DNA of 64,000 nucleotides from Hemerocallis citrina (Eukaryota; Streptophyta; Magnoliopsida; Asparagales; Asphodelaceae), in NCBI GenBank assembly GCA_017893485.1, contig CM030367.1, forward strand, positions 147,363,767-147,427,766, given 5' to 3'. Numbering within the stretch: position 1 is the stretch's first letter; each line of letters begins with the position of its first letter. The translations under genes were made by a program, and so were the position numbers. The notes below the pieces were generated by a model. It ran no database searches and was not told the origin of the DNA. It saw nothing but the letters and a program-made list of their open reading frames with translations. This document shows positions 31,701 through 43,289 of the stretch, piece after piece.

Positions 31701-34237
31701 GCCAACCACTCGGGGTAGCTTACTTCATGAATAAATCGAGCCGACAAGAGCTTGTCGACCTCTGCCTTCACAATTTGCTGCCTCTCCGGTGCGACTTTGC
31801 GCCTCTTTTGGACGACCGGCTTAGAGTCTGGGATGACGCTCAGCCGATGCATAATCAAGTCTTCAGAGATCCCAGGCATGTCGAAGGGCTTCCAGGCGAA
31901 GAGATCAACGTTGCGGCGGATGCAGGCGATTATGCCTGGCTTCAAGTCCTCGGGGAGCGAGCGGCTCACCCGGAACCACTTTGATTCATCCTCGGTGCCG
32001 AATGGGACCTCCTCCAGCTCGTCGACAGGCTCTGGGGCGGGACCGTCCTTCTCGGGTTCGAGCTCAACGGCGTCGAGGGAGAACACACCTCCTCTGACGG
32101 CGGTCATGTAGCATGACCGTGCTGCTTCCTGGCTACCTCGGACTATGCCGACCCCTTGCAGGATGGGAAATTTAAGCTTCAGATGGTATGCCGAAGGTAC
32201 CGCTTGAAGGGAGCATAGTCCGGGTCGGCCGAGTATGGCGTTGTAGGCTGCTTTGACGTTTACCACCATGAAATCCATGGACTCGGTCCTCTTGACAGGA
32301 GCCGATCCCGCGGTGACGTCGAGAGTAACAATCCCTTCTATCACGACAGGGATGCCAGAAAATCCATGCAAGGTGTACCCGGCTGGCTTGAGTTTGCCTC
32401 TGGGTAGTTTGAGATTCTCGAAGGCCTCAAGGAAGAGAATGTTTACCGAGCTGCCGTTGTCGACGAGAATTCGTTGAACTTCACAGTTAGCCATGTGGAG
32501 GCTAATGACGAGGGCGTCGCAATGAGGGAGGCGAACGCCTTCGAGGTCCTCTCCGGAGAAGGAGACAGGCACCGGTTGCAACTTGGGCGAGGGGTTGTCT
32601 TGGACAGCATTCACCTCTCGGATGAAGGCTTTTCGGGAAGTATTTGACTCTCCCCCCATTGGCCCCCCGTGGACACAGTGCAAGATGAATGGCGTATCCG
32701 TGGCTCCCTCGGGCTCGGGATCCCGACCCTGGATGCAGTTCGGAGTAGGGTTCGGAGGCGAAGGCCTCCGGTTCCTAGCATCTCGCTGATCCCGTGGGCC
32801 TTCTCTAGTGAATTCTCGGAGGTACCCTCGTGAGATGAGGTCCTCAATTTTGTCTTTCAGGGCCCGGCATTGGTCGGTTTCGTGCCCATGATCTCTGTGG
32901 AAACGGCAGTAGAAGCGCTGATCTCGCTTCTTGTTGTTGTTTGATCGGGGAGGTAGTCGGACAATGCCTTTGTCTTCGATTTCTAAGAGGATGGCGGACA
33001 CGTTGTGTGTCAAGAGAGTGTACCTTTCGAAGCGAGGGACCGGAGGTGCCCTCTTCTCGCCGACCCCTTCCTTTGCTATTTTCTTGGCAGGTTCGGCATC
33101 ATCGACCCTGCGCTTGCCCTTCCCCACGACTTCTTTACTGCCCTCTGGGTTCAGAGCTTCCTCAGCTCGTATATACTTCTCGACCCGGTTGAGGAGGTCA
33201 GGGAAGTCCAGAGGTGGTCTCTTCGCCAAGGAGACCTTTAGCTGGTTGTGGCGGACATTGTGCCGGAAAGCTGCCGAGGCGACCCCTGTGTCGAGGGCAG
33301 AGACGGATTTGGCCTCGGTTGTGAACCTCTTGACGAAGTTGCGGAGCGACTTCCCCTCCCTCTGACTGAGGTCGAGCAGGGAAGCGCTCGTCCTTTCGCT
33401 CTTCTGGCTTGTGATGAAGTGGGCCAGGAAGCTGGCTTCCAGCTGGTCGAATGAGAAGATCGAGCCAGGGGTGAGTTTGGAGAACCAATCCCTGGCCGGA
33501 CCCCGGAGGGTGGCCGGGAAGGCTCGGCATAGCAGGGGATCCGAAGCGCTGTGAATCATCATGAGGGTTTTGAAGCCCTCCATGTGATCAGCTGGATCAC
33601 CCTCGCCGTTGTAAGTCTCGAACTGTGGAGGTCGAAAGTTCCGGGGGATCTCCGCTTCTATGATGTTGACAAAAAATGGAGGTCGAGAAGGCCTCCGCCC
33701 TTGAACTAGGTTGGGATTCCTGTCGCTGATGCGCTCGATTCGATTCTCCATCTCCATGAGGCGTCGGAGTACCTCGTCCGCGCGCTCCGGCGGGGGAGTC
33801 GGCGCACGAGTGTGGCTTCTCCCTTCGCTCGTTTGAGGGGTTCGGCCGTAGGTCGCGGACCTCGGCGCTCCATGGAGGGCCTCCAGGATTTCCTCTCTGA
33901 AGCTTCTGAACTCGCCCTTGGTGACCCCGCCGTGGTCGGAAGGGTCGGGTCGGGGCGTAGGAACTCGGCTGATGCGGCTGAGTGCCGACGGCCTTTCCCT
34001 TTGTGCGGGCCTGAAGTGGCTCGAGACCGAGTTGGAAGCGGTCCCTCCCCTAGCCTGGATAGCCCTTCGGTTCACAATGACCCGACGAAGGTCGGGTTCG
34101 GCGACGTGTGAAGCGCTTCGCTGGGGTCCGGGGTTTCCACCGGGATTATTGGACGCTTGTCCTCCGTCGAGGGCCCCCTCGGGAGCAGGCCCATCTGGTT
34201 GGGCGGAACGGGCTGATCTTCGGGCTCGGGGAGCCAT
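28781..34237 (-). pseudogene. gag-pol: Tat gag-pol polyprotein with three nonsense codons
   Basis: Start chosen at MAPRARRSARSAQPD (34,237-34,235); the open frame further upstream is leader. Gag domain (FKTLMMIHSASDPLLCRAF, FVKRFTTEAKSVSALD), a CX3HX3HX5C-like knuckle (YCRFHRDHGHETDQC), protease (ILVDNGSSVNILF, with DNG), RT (YVDDM), RNase H, then an archaeal-type RNase H (WEVFVDGSS, SNNEAKYEAM, NAQADALSKLA), whose FSNSQL has Asn where Asp is expected. Integrase: HX..HX..CX2C finger, WGMDLVGPFP, VTDNGTQF, GQAENANR. Stops: TAG 31,525-31,523 after DAFSGYN, TGA 29,764-29,762 after NQGYY, TAG 29,503-29,501 after RQVQ. No frameshift was noticed. Ends at 28,781. Confidence 0.95.
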
Positions 34238-34302
34238 GGGAGATTGGGTCGAGGGAGAGCGTCGGTGGCGAGGCTCGGACTCACGTCCGTACTGGATAAA
34301 GT

Positions 34303-34322
34303 GTTCCCACAGACGGCGCCAA
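34303..34322 (-). other. Primer binding site of the Tat element
   Basis: On the minus strand TTGGCGCCGTCTGTGGGAAC follows the 5' LTR within two bases. TGGCGCC is the 3' end complement of a tRNA; which tRNA I leave open. Confidence 0.75.
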
Positions 34323-34324
34323 CC

Positions 34325-35082
34325 TGATGCGGTTTGTTTTTGGTCGCAGTGTGGATGCACCAGGTGTGAGTTCGGACTCAATTTGTAATGAGGGAAGAGT
34401 GCGGCACGGGACGACGGGCGGGAGGCTCGCTTCGGCGCTTGAGGATCGGCTCGGATCGCCTCGCCTCGAGTACCTGCAGACGGTCCTGAAACACCGGGGT
34501 TTATCCCGGCGGCGGACCCTCCGACGATCTAGTCAGTCTCTGTGAGAGAGTAGCAATAACTAGGGAAATTTGGGTGGCAAAAGATTGATTACCTGAAAAG
34601 GTGGGTGAGGGTCTAGTATTTATAGAGAATTCCAACCGGGTTTGGATCCGCTTGGGGGCCGGGTCTGAACCCGAAAGCCCATGGGCCTGACGTGGCAGAA
34701 GGCCCAGGGGGTTTAGGGCTGACGTGGCAGTACCAAGAGTGGTATAGGGCCGACGTGGCAAAGCCCTTGGTGGTATTTGGAGCTGACATGGCAGATCATG
34801 GGGCTCCTGTGCTCCTGGGAGAATCTGGTGGCCTAGGTTGTGCCAGGTCATCTTCATTCTTTACCAGGCTGGGCGGACGGCCCGGGGGGCTGTCGTGGAT
34901 CGGAGGCCGAGGGCCATCGATGTTCGTCGGATACGAGGAGACCAATTCTGTGGGGGTAAACTTGCGGTTCGGCGCCGACCCTGTAGTGGCTCGAAGCCAA
35001 GCCAGATTGTTGTTTTTTCCATTTTTGAGTGAGAGCTGTACTGGGCCCTGGTTGGGCCCCAAGCCATTTTTACCCTACCACA
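34325..35082 (-). repeat. Ty3/Tat element 5' LTR (active promoter copy)
   Basis: 758 bp. Minus-strand TATA box CTATAAAT at about 34,618-34,625. Upstream of it, four TGACGTGGCA-like sites (34,688, 34,720, 34,751 and 34,784), read as TGCCACGTCA in the direction of transcription, spaced 31-33 bp. Confidence 0.95.
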
Positions 35083-35087
35083 CATAT

Positions 35088-36606
35088 CTCACTACTAAAC
35101 ACTCCACATGTGAGCCCAGAACTGACTAGGAAGCTATTCAATTTCACGAGTGGTGGGAAGCTATTACAGAGGAGTTTCGTGCATTTGATCATACTAGCAC
35201 TTGGGATGTTGTTCCACTGCCTGTGGGCATTCAACCTGTTAGCTGCAAGTGGATCTTCAAAGTCAAATATCGATCTGATGGCTCCATTGAGCGGCACAAG
35301 GCTCATCTAGTTTCCCGAAGATTTACTCAGGAGCATGACATTGATTAAGATGTGACTTTTGACCTAGTTGCACAGATGACTACAGTTCACACTCTCCTTG
35401 CCGTTACCTTCGTTCGTTAGTGGCCATTATACTAAATAGATGTGAAGAATGCATTTCTTCATGGTACATTATCTGAAGCTATTTATATGTATCATCCTTC
35501 TGGTCTTACCACTCCTCGTCATGTTTGTCGTCTCTGTCGAGCTATATATGGCCTGAAAGAGGCCCATCGAGTCTGATTTGCGTATTTTCGCCGTGTCAAC
35601 ACCTAGGCTGGTTTCAGTCAGAGTTCACAGGACCACTCCATATATATGTGGTCATCACCGCAGGGAAGGGTACTTCTACTATTATATGTTGATGATATGA
35701 TTATTACTTGGGATGACTCTGCAGACATTGCATCCACCTAAAACTACCTTCACGAGCAGTTCCATATGAAAGATCTTGGTAGACTATGTTACTTTTTAGG
35801 TCTAGAAATTGCCTATGGATCTCGAGGCATACTCATTTCTCAACCGAAATACATATCAGATATTATCTCTGTTGCATGTCTTTATGACAGTCGATTAGTC
35901 AATACTCCGTTAGAGTTCATGTGAAACTTCGTCCCACAGATGGTGAGCTCCTTTCCGATCCTACTATAAACAAGCAGATTGTTGGACAGCTTGTCCACTT
36001 ATGCATAATCAGACCCGATATTTCTCATGCAATCAGTATTGTTAGTCAGTTGTTTCTGCTCTACATCAATTCATTACAGTGCTCTTCTTCGGATCCTCAG
36101 ATATCTTTAAGGCACTAGGCTCCTTATTCATGCCTTTTACATCCAAACTGGAGCTCAGTGCATATTCTGATTCAGACTGGACGGGTGATCCTACTACCAG
36201 ATGGTCTACCACAAGTTTATGTCTATTTTTTGGTGATTCACTGATCTCATAGAGAAGCAAGAAATAGGCAGTTGTTGCATGTTCTTCCACCGAAACTGAA
36301 TACAGAGCAATGACAACTACTACTAGAGAGATTGTTCATGTTTGTTGGCGGTTATTAGATATGGGTATCACTCTCACAAGAGCTACGCCTTTTTATTGTG
36401 ATAACCGGAGTGCGTTGCACATTGCAAACAACCCTGTCTTTCATGAGCGAACGAAGCACATAGAGATAGATTGCCACTATGTTCGTGAGCGCTTTGAAGC
36501 AGAGACCATTTCTCTTCATTCAGTTACATCTTCAACCAAATCTCATAGTGTTCAGAGATTTCGTTACTTGGTGGGCAGACTCACACTGTTCGACCCACCG
36601 TCAGTT
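35088..36606 (+). pseudogene. Copia reverse transcriptase-RNase H remnant
   Basis: RT starts near TSTWDVVPLPVGIQPVSCKW and continues through [25 protein letters not shown] and LLLYVDDMIIT. RNase H: ACSSTETEYRAMTTTT, FYCDNRSALHIANNPVFHER and KHIEIDCHYVRE. At least eight stops and frameshifts. It continues the pol gene cut at 22,490 by the Tat insertion. Confidence 0.9.
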
Positions 36607-36616
36607 TGAGAGGGGG
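36607..36616 (+). other. Copia polypurine tract
   Basis: TTGAGAGGGGG directly precedes the 3' LTR. Confidence 0.8.
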
Positions 36617-36769
36617 TGTTAGATATTGTATTATATATATTTGGTCCCACATCGGTTTATGTAACAGTTTAGTATTTGGTTCTCTTCTATATATAGGAGT
36701 CATTGTAATCAGTTATAATCAATCCAATAATTGAATAATCTTTTTCAAATCTCTCTGTTAACCTTAACA
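36617..36769 (+). repeat. Copia 3' LTR
   Basis: 153 bp, TGTTAGATATTG...CCTTAACA, with GTCCCACATCGG and TATATATA. ACTCC follows. Confidence 0.88.
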
Positions 36770-36774
36770 ACTCC

Positions 36775-38984
36775 TTCAAATGTGATTTACGAGTTTATTG
36801 TTTCACGAAACTTGTATTGCTTAATATATGGAGATGCATTTAACATTGTTTCTTCAAATATGATCTATGTATATTGTCTGTTGAAACTATTGAATACTGG
36901 CCACATCCAAAGAATTTTGTTATGAAGGGAAGAAAAAAAAAACAAAAAAAACAGGAGCTACTGAACTTTTAAGTGTCTTTTAAAGCTTGAAGTTCATTCA
37001 TAGTTTTTTTGGAAGAAGTTCATTCATAGTTGCAAGAGGAGCTCTTGGGTCAGTTTTGGATGCAAACAGCTTGTTGAGTGTAAATGCCAAAAGCTGGAAA
37101 CAGAATTGCAAAATCTTTAAATCTGCAAGACACGCAACTGCGACACTTGCAAATTGACCTAGCTACGACTACAAACAACACTCTAATTCATTTGCAAAAC
37201 CAGGGAGAGAGAAATGCACCGATGACACAAAATTTAAGAATTCACAATGCATTGCATATTTTTTTCGCTTGTCTCTAACAGTTACCAACATTCATCTTCT
37301 AGAGCAAAGGCCATTACATATACAGCATCAAATGCGAATTAGATTTTGTTTTGTTTTTAAAATTTTAAGGTGGCCTAGTTAATCCCCCGAACCGATTGGT
37401 CAGTTACAATAATACCTCAAGAGAGAACAAAAAACACCTACAACATCAACACCTACAAAACTTCAGTCACAGACACAAACAGAAAAAGGTACTATAATTT
37501 TTTTCCTAAGAAGGTTTGCTATTACGAGTCTTATGATTACATCCATCTTCAATTAGACTTTATTGCACATAAAATATACTGCGCATAACATCTAGTGGTG
37601 TATTTAATGAAAAGGTAATCTCAATAAAAATTAGAAGGAAACAATTCACATCAAGGTTAACCCCTGTAATGTAACGTTGTTCCCTTTAATCTCATTTCGT
37701 CAGTACTCTTTAATGAAACAGAACAGTAGTTGTCATGAACGCTTTTACAAATGCAAAAAATGTCACGATTTTATGCCACCCTCCACTACAAAACCAAGTC
37801 CTAAGGTGTAGGTTTAGATAAAGCTGTCTCCCAATTTTACAAACTACAGTTGGATGAACCGAAACACTTACTGAAAATTAGCGTGCCCTCTACATGTTCG
37901 ATCTCCTCCGTTCAACGTAAGGGCAATTCAGTTCCAGTTTTCAGAGAACACTACAAACTCATTTTCACACGACTAGTTTCAATAGCCACGAAATTCGGAA
38001 ACATTAATGGATGGTACAAAGTGAATATGTTACACATATATAGCTAATCAATGTGCTAGTGGACCTCCTCGCAAGATATTCATCTGATTGAGCCGGTCCA
38101 GCGACAACAGCAACATTGATTTGCAATTCACCATGATTTTCATAGTTTGTTGTAATTATGAAATCGGACAGCCTGGAGAATTTCAACATGCGTCCATATA
38201 AGCTCGAATAATTGTTCATAAAGTTTCAGCTTCTGGCTTTACTTTCATTCTGAATATGCGATTCACGTGTTCATTGATATTTATCATACAGTAAGAGCAA
38301 AGTTCAATTTGCGAGGACCGGCTAGTCCTCTAATAGTATCGATTCACATTGTTACGAGGGAAAACTCAATAATTTATGTAAGCATCAACCATTCTGCATC
38401 ACATCATAATTATTGCTACAAACCTTGCGATTGGTCGAAGTTATCCATAACAATCACAAATTTATTGTGGCTTCCCACTCGAAAGCAAATTAATGCCTTA
38501 AATATCTTTATAGAGTTAATTAATCCATTCAAATTAAACATGAATGACATTTGTGTGAATTAAATAAGAGTCATGTATACTTTTTTCTTAATATACTAGG
38601 TTGAGACTTGAGAGAGGGTTACAGTCGTGATTAATAGATTGGTCCGTTCATATTATTTAACTATTTATCATTAAATTATTGCTATTTTAAACTGACAATA
38701 TCTTTGTCCATTTCACCTTTTATAATGAAAAAGCCTGAAGTGTATAATGAGGGACTTGGACCAAATTTTCCTACAAATTACTATTGGTGTAAACAATGGC
38801 TACTAGTACGGTTTTCTCCTTAAAAATATCCTCAGACTGGGTGAGGACTATGGTGGTGGTGTTTAATTAATTAATTTGTACGACTTGTCTTAATTTGTAT
38901 TATATATATTTCCTATATGTTGCATCTTTTTTTCTTTTATTTTTCTTGGTGTCGGAGCAATCAGATATTGAGTTCTTTTAAAAA
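36775..38984. other. Intergenic DNA without recognisable features
   Basis: AT-rich. 36,829-36,875 repeats the Copia insertion site (GGAGATGCATTTAACATTGTTTCTTCAAAT versus 18,134-18,155 plus 36,775 on, broken here by description only), so the Copia element landed in one copy of a small local duplication. No gene, TIR or splice-supported exon was found. Confidence 0.5.
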
Positions 38985-39564
38985 AAAAAAAACTTATTGT
39001 TTGAACTGTCAATCAGATTCAAAGTGTGATGACTGAAGTCTCCTTGATCTGAATATGAACTATTAAGAGCGTCCGGATCTAGTTTGGACGGTTGAGATGT
39101 CGCCGACGATCCTGCACAATGTCTGAACACCGGGGTTGGCCTCAGTGAAAGATCCTCCAATGCTCAAGTCAGTAACCCAAAAAAAGAGATGAGTTTTGGT
39201 GGCAAAATATTGATTACCTGACTCTGATGAAGTGGAGGGTATTTATGGCCTATGAGTTAGCTGCATAAGATACACATAGAAAATCATCTTTTGATATTAA
39301 ACCCCATGATAATATGATAGAGTTAGTTGATAATCCTATTAAAGATATACGTATTGGTTAACAACTTTTAATTAGCTGTAACTTCTCTTGTTGGGCTACA
39401 TGTCAATCAAATATTGTAAGCCTGGCTGAGTTGATGGGTCTGAAAGTGGCATAAATTCCTCTTACGGGCATGTAGTAACTGAAATTACTGTTCTATCCCT
39501 AAGAGCTTTAAGATGAGTGCCTGAATCGTAAGGCCCTAATTTGTTACAATTTTTACCAATATCA
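38985..39564 (-). repeat. Old Tat LTR (3' LTR), left border uncertain
   Basis: Shares with the two other Tat LTRs the text ACACCGGGGTTG, CTCAAGTCAGTAA, ATTGATTACCT and a minus-strand TATA box (GGTATTTATGG at about 39,239). It ends ATATCA followed by CAAGAGCCCAC. The left border is a guess. Confidence 0.7.
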
Positions 39565-39729
39565 CAAGAGCCCACTTCTGAATGGTAGATTTCTCAGCAT
39601 TTGAGGAGTAGTCTCATTGTTCCAGATGTTCTGAAGAGCTAGTTTGACTTTTAGAGACGATTAAATATTCCAGGAGCTTTGTTCGGAGCTTCTAGGAACA
39701 ATAACCATGTTTGTGGATATTTCCACCAT

Positions 39730-39985
39730 TTTCAATTAACTTTCACATCAATTTTAATTATTTTTAAAATTATAATTAATTAATCAAAATTTTTAATTAA
39801 CTTTTGGAAATTTTAAATTAAATTTTCTAAATTTGTAATTATTTTTGGAATTTTAAAATTAAATTTCCAAATTTATAATTATTTTTTAGAATTTTTAATT
39901 CATTTTTTCAAAATTTTAATTATTTTGGGATTTTTAATTTTATTTTATTTGAATTTATAATTATTAAATGAAATTTTAATAAAAA
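39730..39985. repeat. AT-rich quasi-repeat next to the Tat LTR
   Basis: TTTTAATTA, AATTTCCAAATTT and TTTGGAATTTT variants repeat irregularly. A similar block lies at 60,600-60,850 in the third Tat element at the same distance from its LTR. Confidence 0.7.
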
Positions 39986-40224
39986 ATTCATCACTAGGCA
40001 TGAACCTTGGAGCGATTAGACGGCTGAAATTGGTTGCCGAGATTGCTAACGTCAGTATTTTTGTCTTTTCTGCCAAGGAGGTGAGCATGAATTTTGGAAC
40101 AGATCAAGCAACTGTTATGGAAGGGCGTGATGGAAGGGCACACTTTTTGAGGCAATCAGACGGTGGCGAGAACCCGAAGCAACTGCTGTCCTCGGACAGC
40201 GTGATCGGCGCCGAGGAACATGGG

Positions 40225-40370
40225 GCCAGTCAAGTTACCACGTCAGCCGGCAAGCCACGTCAACATTGATTGGTCATCTGCCACTTCTGCAAGCCATGTC
40301 AGCACTTTTGATTGGTCATTTGCCACGTCAGTACTTTATTGGTCAACTGCCACATCGGCAAGTATTTTTT
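40225..40370 (+). promoter_or_regulatory. Cluster of ATTGGTCA and CCACGTCA boxes
   Basis: GATTGGTCATCTGCCAC, GATTGGTCATTTGCCACGTC and TATTGGTCAACTGCCACATC repeat about every 45 bp, combining reverse CCAAT boxes with ACGT boxes. Its position in the 3' region matches the plus-strand promoter of the antisense gene in the younger Tat element. Promoter activity is inference. 40,370-40,920 holds no gene I can name. Confidence 0.4.
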
Positions 40371-40924
40371 TTTTGTTTTACTTGTTCTTCCTTTTATGCT
40401 TCTTCTTCCTGTCCTGTGTTTCGAGGAGATTTGTGGCACTGAGGAAACTAGCTACTGAGGAGCTAAGAAGTGGAGATTAGCTATCGAGGAGCTTTGTGGC
40501 ATCGGGGTGCTTAGTGGCGACGAGGCACTTAGACACACTTGCTTTTCAAACTATGTGCTAGAGTGGTGATGTGAAGCAGAGATGTTCCATTGTGTCTTTG
40601 TCTTGACGCTCGCCCTCTTTGCACTTCTACCCTCTGAATTGAGTCAACGGGTTTGAGGGAGCAGCTCTAAGCAGCGGTTTAGACTATGAGCTTGTTGATT
40701 GGAGTTGGTGAGCTTTCAGAGCAGCTATGGGAAAGAGTTGGACTCTGAACCCACGGTGAAAGGAGAAGAACACTGAGGAGGTGATCGAGAAGAAGAAGAT
40801 CGTCAGGCCCTAAGGAAGAGCTGTTCGAAAGGCCTGATTAGGGAGCAGCTCTAGGGATGAATCGAGGTGAAAGAAGAATGCCATTCAGGAGGTGACCGAG
40901 AAGAAGAGCATTGCCAGGCTTTAA

Positions 40925-41335
40925 GGGAAGAGCTATTTGGAAGTCAATTTTAGGGAGTGGCTCTAGTTGGACTCCGAAGTTGCCTTTGGAGTTAGCGTGT
41001 TGTAGGAGCAGCTTTAGCTAGAATCCAAACTTGCCTTTGGAGTTAGCAAGTTGTAGGAGCAGTGCTAGCTGGAATTCAAACTTGCAATTGGAGTCGTGGG
41101 AGTAGCACTAGCTGGACTCTAAACTTGCCTTTGGAGCTAGCGAGTTGTAGGAGCAACATAGCTGGACTTCGAACTTGCCTCTGGAGTTGGCGTGTTTTGG
41201 GAGCAGCTTTAGCTGAACTCTGAACTTACTTTTGGAGTTAGAAAGTTTTGGGACCAGCTCTAGCTGGACTTCGAACTTGTTGTTAAGGGTTAGCAAGTTT
41301 TGGGAGCAGGGGAATAGCTTGACTCCAAACTTGCG
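40925..41335. repeat. 51-bp tandem array in the old Tat element
   Basis: ACTTGCCTTTGGAGTTAGC-type words recur at about 40,980, 41,031, 41,082, 41,125, 41,175, 41,226 and 41,277, mostly 51 bp apart. About eight diverged copies. Unrelated to the 88-bp array by eye. Confidence 0.85.
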
Positions 41336-42606
41336 GCGTCTTATATTTTCGCCTCGTTGTTAGAGGCACGGATATTGGGACGGAGTGAGTATTGGAGGAT
41401 GAACTTGTCTGGGCTGAGCAAGATGACACCAGCCCTGCTCCCTTCAATGCAAGATGAGAAATCGACGTAGACGTTCTAGGTTGGTGGGTCCTCATCTTCT
41501 TTAGGAGGATTGAGGATAATGCTTTCGACGATGAATTTGGTTAAGGTTTGGACCTTGATAACCGTCCTCAGGCTATAGTTAACATCGTGCTAGCTCCACT
41601 CGATGGACCTCATCATTAGTTGTCTGTAGTTATCTGACTTGTAGAGCACTTGCTTAAGAGATTGGTAAGTGATGGTCATTCTACTTGAGGCTCTCTACAG
41701 GCATATCTTCTACATAGACTCTTTACAGTCATTCTACTTGAGGCTCTCTACAGGCATATCTTCTACATAGACTACCATGTTTCGATCAATCTGTTTTTTG
41801 AAGACCTTGTTTACTAGGAGCTAATAAGTGGCTCCAGGGTTCTTAGTTCGAGGGGATTTCATGATAGCAGTAAAGGCCTTGGTCGGTGATGAAGGATGTC
41901 TTCGGGATGCCAGGAGAGAACATTCAAATTTGATTGTATCCCGAGAAGCCATCTGTGAAACTGAGGATCGTGCCGGATGTGGCATCAATCAAGGCATCAA
42001 TGCCGGGGAGAGGAAATGGGTCCTTCAGACATACTTTTTTCAGGTAGGTGAAGTTGATGCAAATTCTCCATTTTCCATTCGCTTTCTTTACCATAACTTC
42101 ATTGGCTAGCCACTCGGGGTAGCTAACTTCTTGAATTCTGTTGGCCGACTAGGAGTTTGTCGACCTCATCCGTGACTGCTTATTGCCTGTCAGGGGACAA
42201 ACTTGTGACGCTTTTCTGGTTAGATTTAATGAGTTGTTGAAGTAACCTGAGCAGCTAGTGGAGTATTAAATTCATTGTATGGAGCTAATGAGTTTGTTGG
42301 AGGAGCTTAGGCGATGCGGAGCACCAAACTCATTGCGTGAAGTTGATGAGTTGTTGGTATAGCTTAAAGGAGGAGCTGAGCACCTAATTCATTGTTTGCA
42401 TCCGGAGAGTAGTACAAAAATTACCTAAGGAAATGCTAAATTTTATTGAATAATCAATCTAAGTGGTTGTCTTGGTGGCTACTCTTTATTACACTCACTG
42501 ACCTTTGTGTGATTTGGCTTATTACAAATTGAAAACCTACCACTAGCTAGTGGAGGGTGTTAAACTCTTTCTTTGAACTTCCTTATATGTTCTCTTGATA
42601 CCCCCT

Positions 42607-42631
42607 GCACCCCCCCCCCCCCCCCCCCCCT
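42607..42631. repeat. Poly-C run
   Basis: About 22 uninterrupted C bases within the old Tat element. Confidence 0.9.
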
Positions 42632-42884
42632 CCTAGGTTTTCAAGTCGGTAAGCTCCTGGGTGGACAACTTTGGAGACCCTGTAACAAGTTATTCTCGGA
42701 CTTAGCGGATGAGAGCTTTGCTTAACTGAAAGCACTTGGTTTGGTCTTCTTTGGAGAAGGGGATCTTTTCTGGTTCATCCACGGGCTCGGAGTTAACTTG
42801 ACTCCTTTATTGAAAGAGTTATATGACATCACGGGAAGGACTGAGTCCCCCCATTGTGGCTGTGTAACATGCCCGAACCGCTTC

Positions 42885-43289
42885 TTAGCTTCCCTTAACT
42901 TTCCCTACTCCTACTGATGTACGAAACTTTATCTTCATGTAGAAGGCCGAGGCTAAGACATGAATAGCTACTAGGCCTGGGTGGCCAAATACGGCATTAT
43001 AGGCGGCTTTCACATTGACAACCATGAAGGGTATGACCTCAGTTCGGGTAGCTGGGGCTTTTCCCGTAGTCACACCGAAGGTGACTATTCTTGCGATTTG
43101 GACCAAGGCCCAAGAGAAACCATGGAGAGTATACTCGGCGGGTGTAAGACAGTCTTTGGAGAGCTTGAAGCCTTCAAAAGCCTCCAAGAAGAGGATGTTC
43201 ACTGAGCTACCATTGTCCACCAAGATACGGCGCACTACATGGATTGCCATACAAAGACTGATTACCAATGCATAGCAAAACCCATTCAT
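42885..43289 (-). pseudogene. Tat protease-region remnant
   Basis: A 134-codon frame with RRILVDNGSSVNILFLEAF and PFMVVNVKAAYNAVFG, clearly homologous to the protease region of the Tat element at 22,495-35,082. Its flanks are broken. Confidence 0.85.

Larger units (their letters stand above)
22495..35082 (-). mobile_element. Tat-lineage Ty3/Gypsy retrotransposon with antisense gene
   Basis: 12,588 bp, minus strand, with CATAT on both sides (22,490-22,494 and 35,083-35,087). From 5': LTR 34,325-35,082, PBS, gag-protease-RT-RNase H-archaeal-type RNase H-integrase (34,237-28,781), then an antisense gene on the plus strand (25,392-28,360), an 88-bp tandem array, PPT and 3' LTR. The second RNase H and the long 3' region with an antisense gene are marks of the Tat lineage (Ogre, Grande, RIRE2 relatives). 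Three nonsense codons disable pol. Confidence 0.95.
18156..36769 (+). mobile_element. Decayed Ty1/Copia element, split by a Ty3 element
   Basis: The order is LTR, PBS, leader, protease, integrase, [Ty3 insertion 22,495-35,082], reverse transcriptase, RNase H, PPT, LTR, which is the Copia order. The gag region is not recognisable. Many stops and frameshifts. Its own length without the insertion is about 6.0 kb. Confidence 0.9.

Noticed and set aside
36775..38984. Coding genes in the short frames here
   Set aside because: None exceeds about 100 codons, none has a motif or matching splice sites.
41828..42109. Plus-strand 93-codon frame
   Set aside because: It is antisense shadow of the decayed Tat reverse transcriptase.
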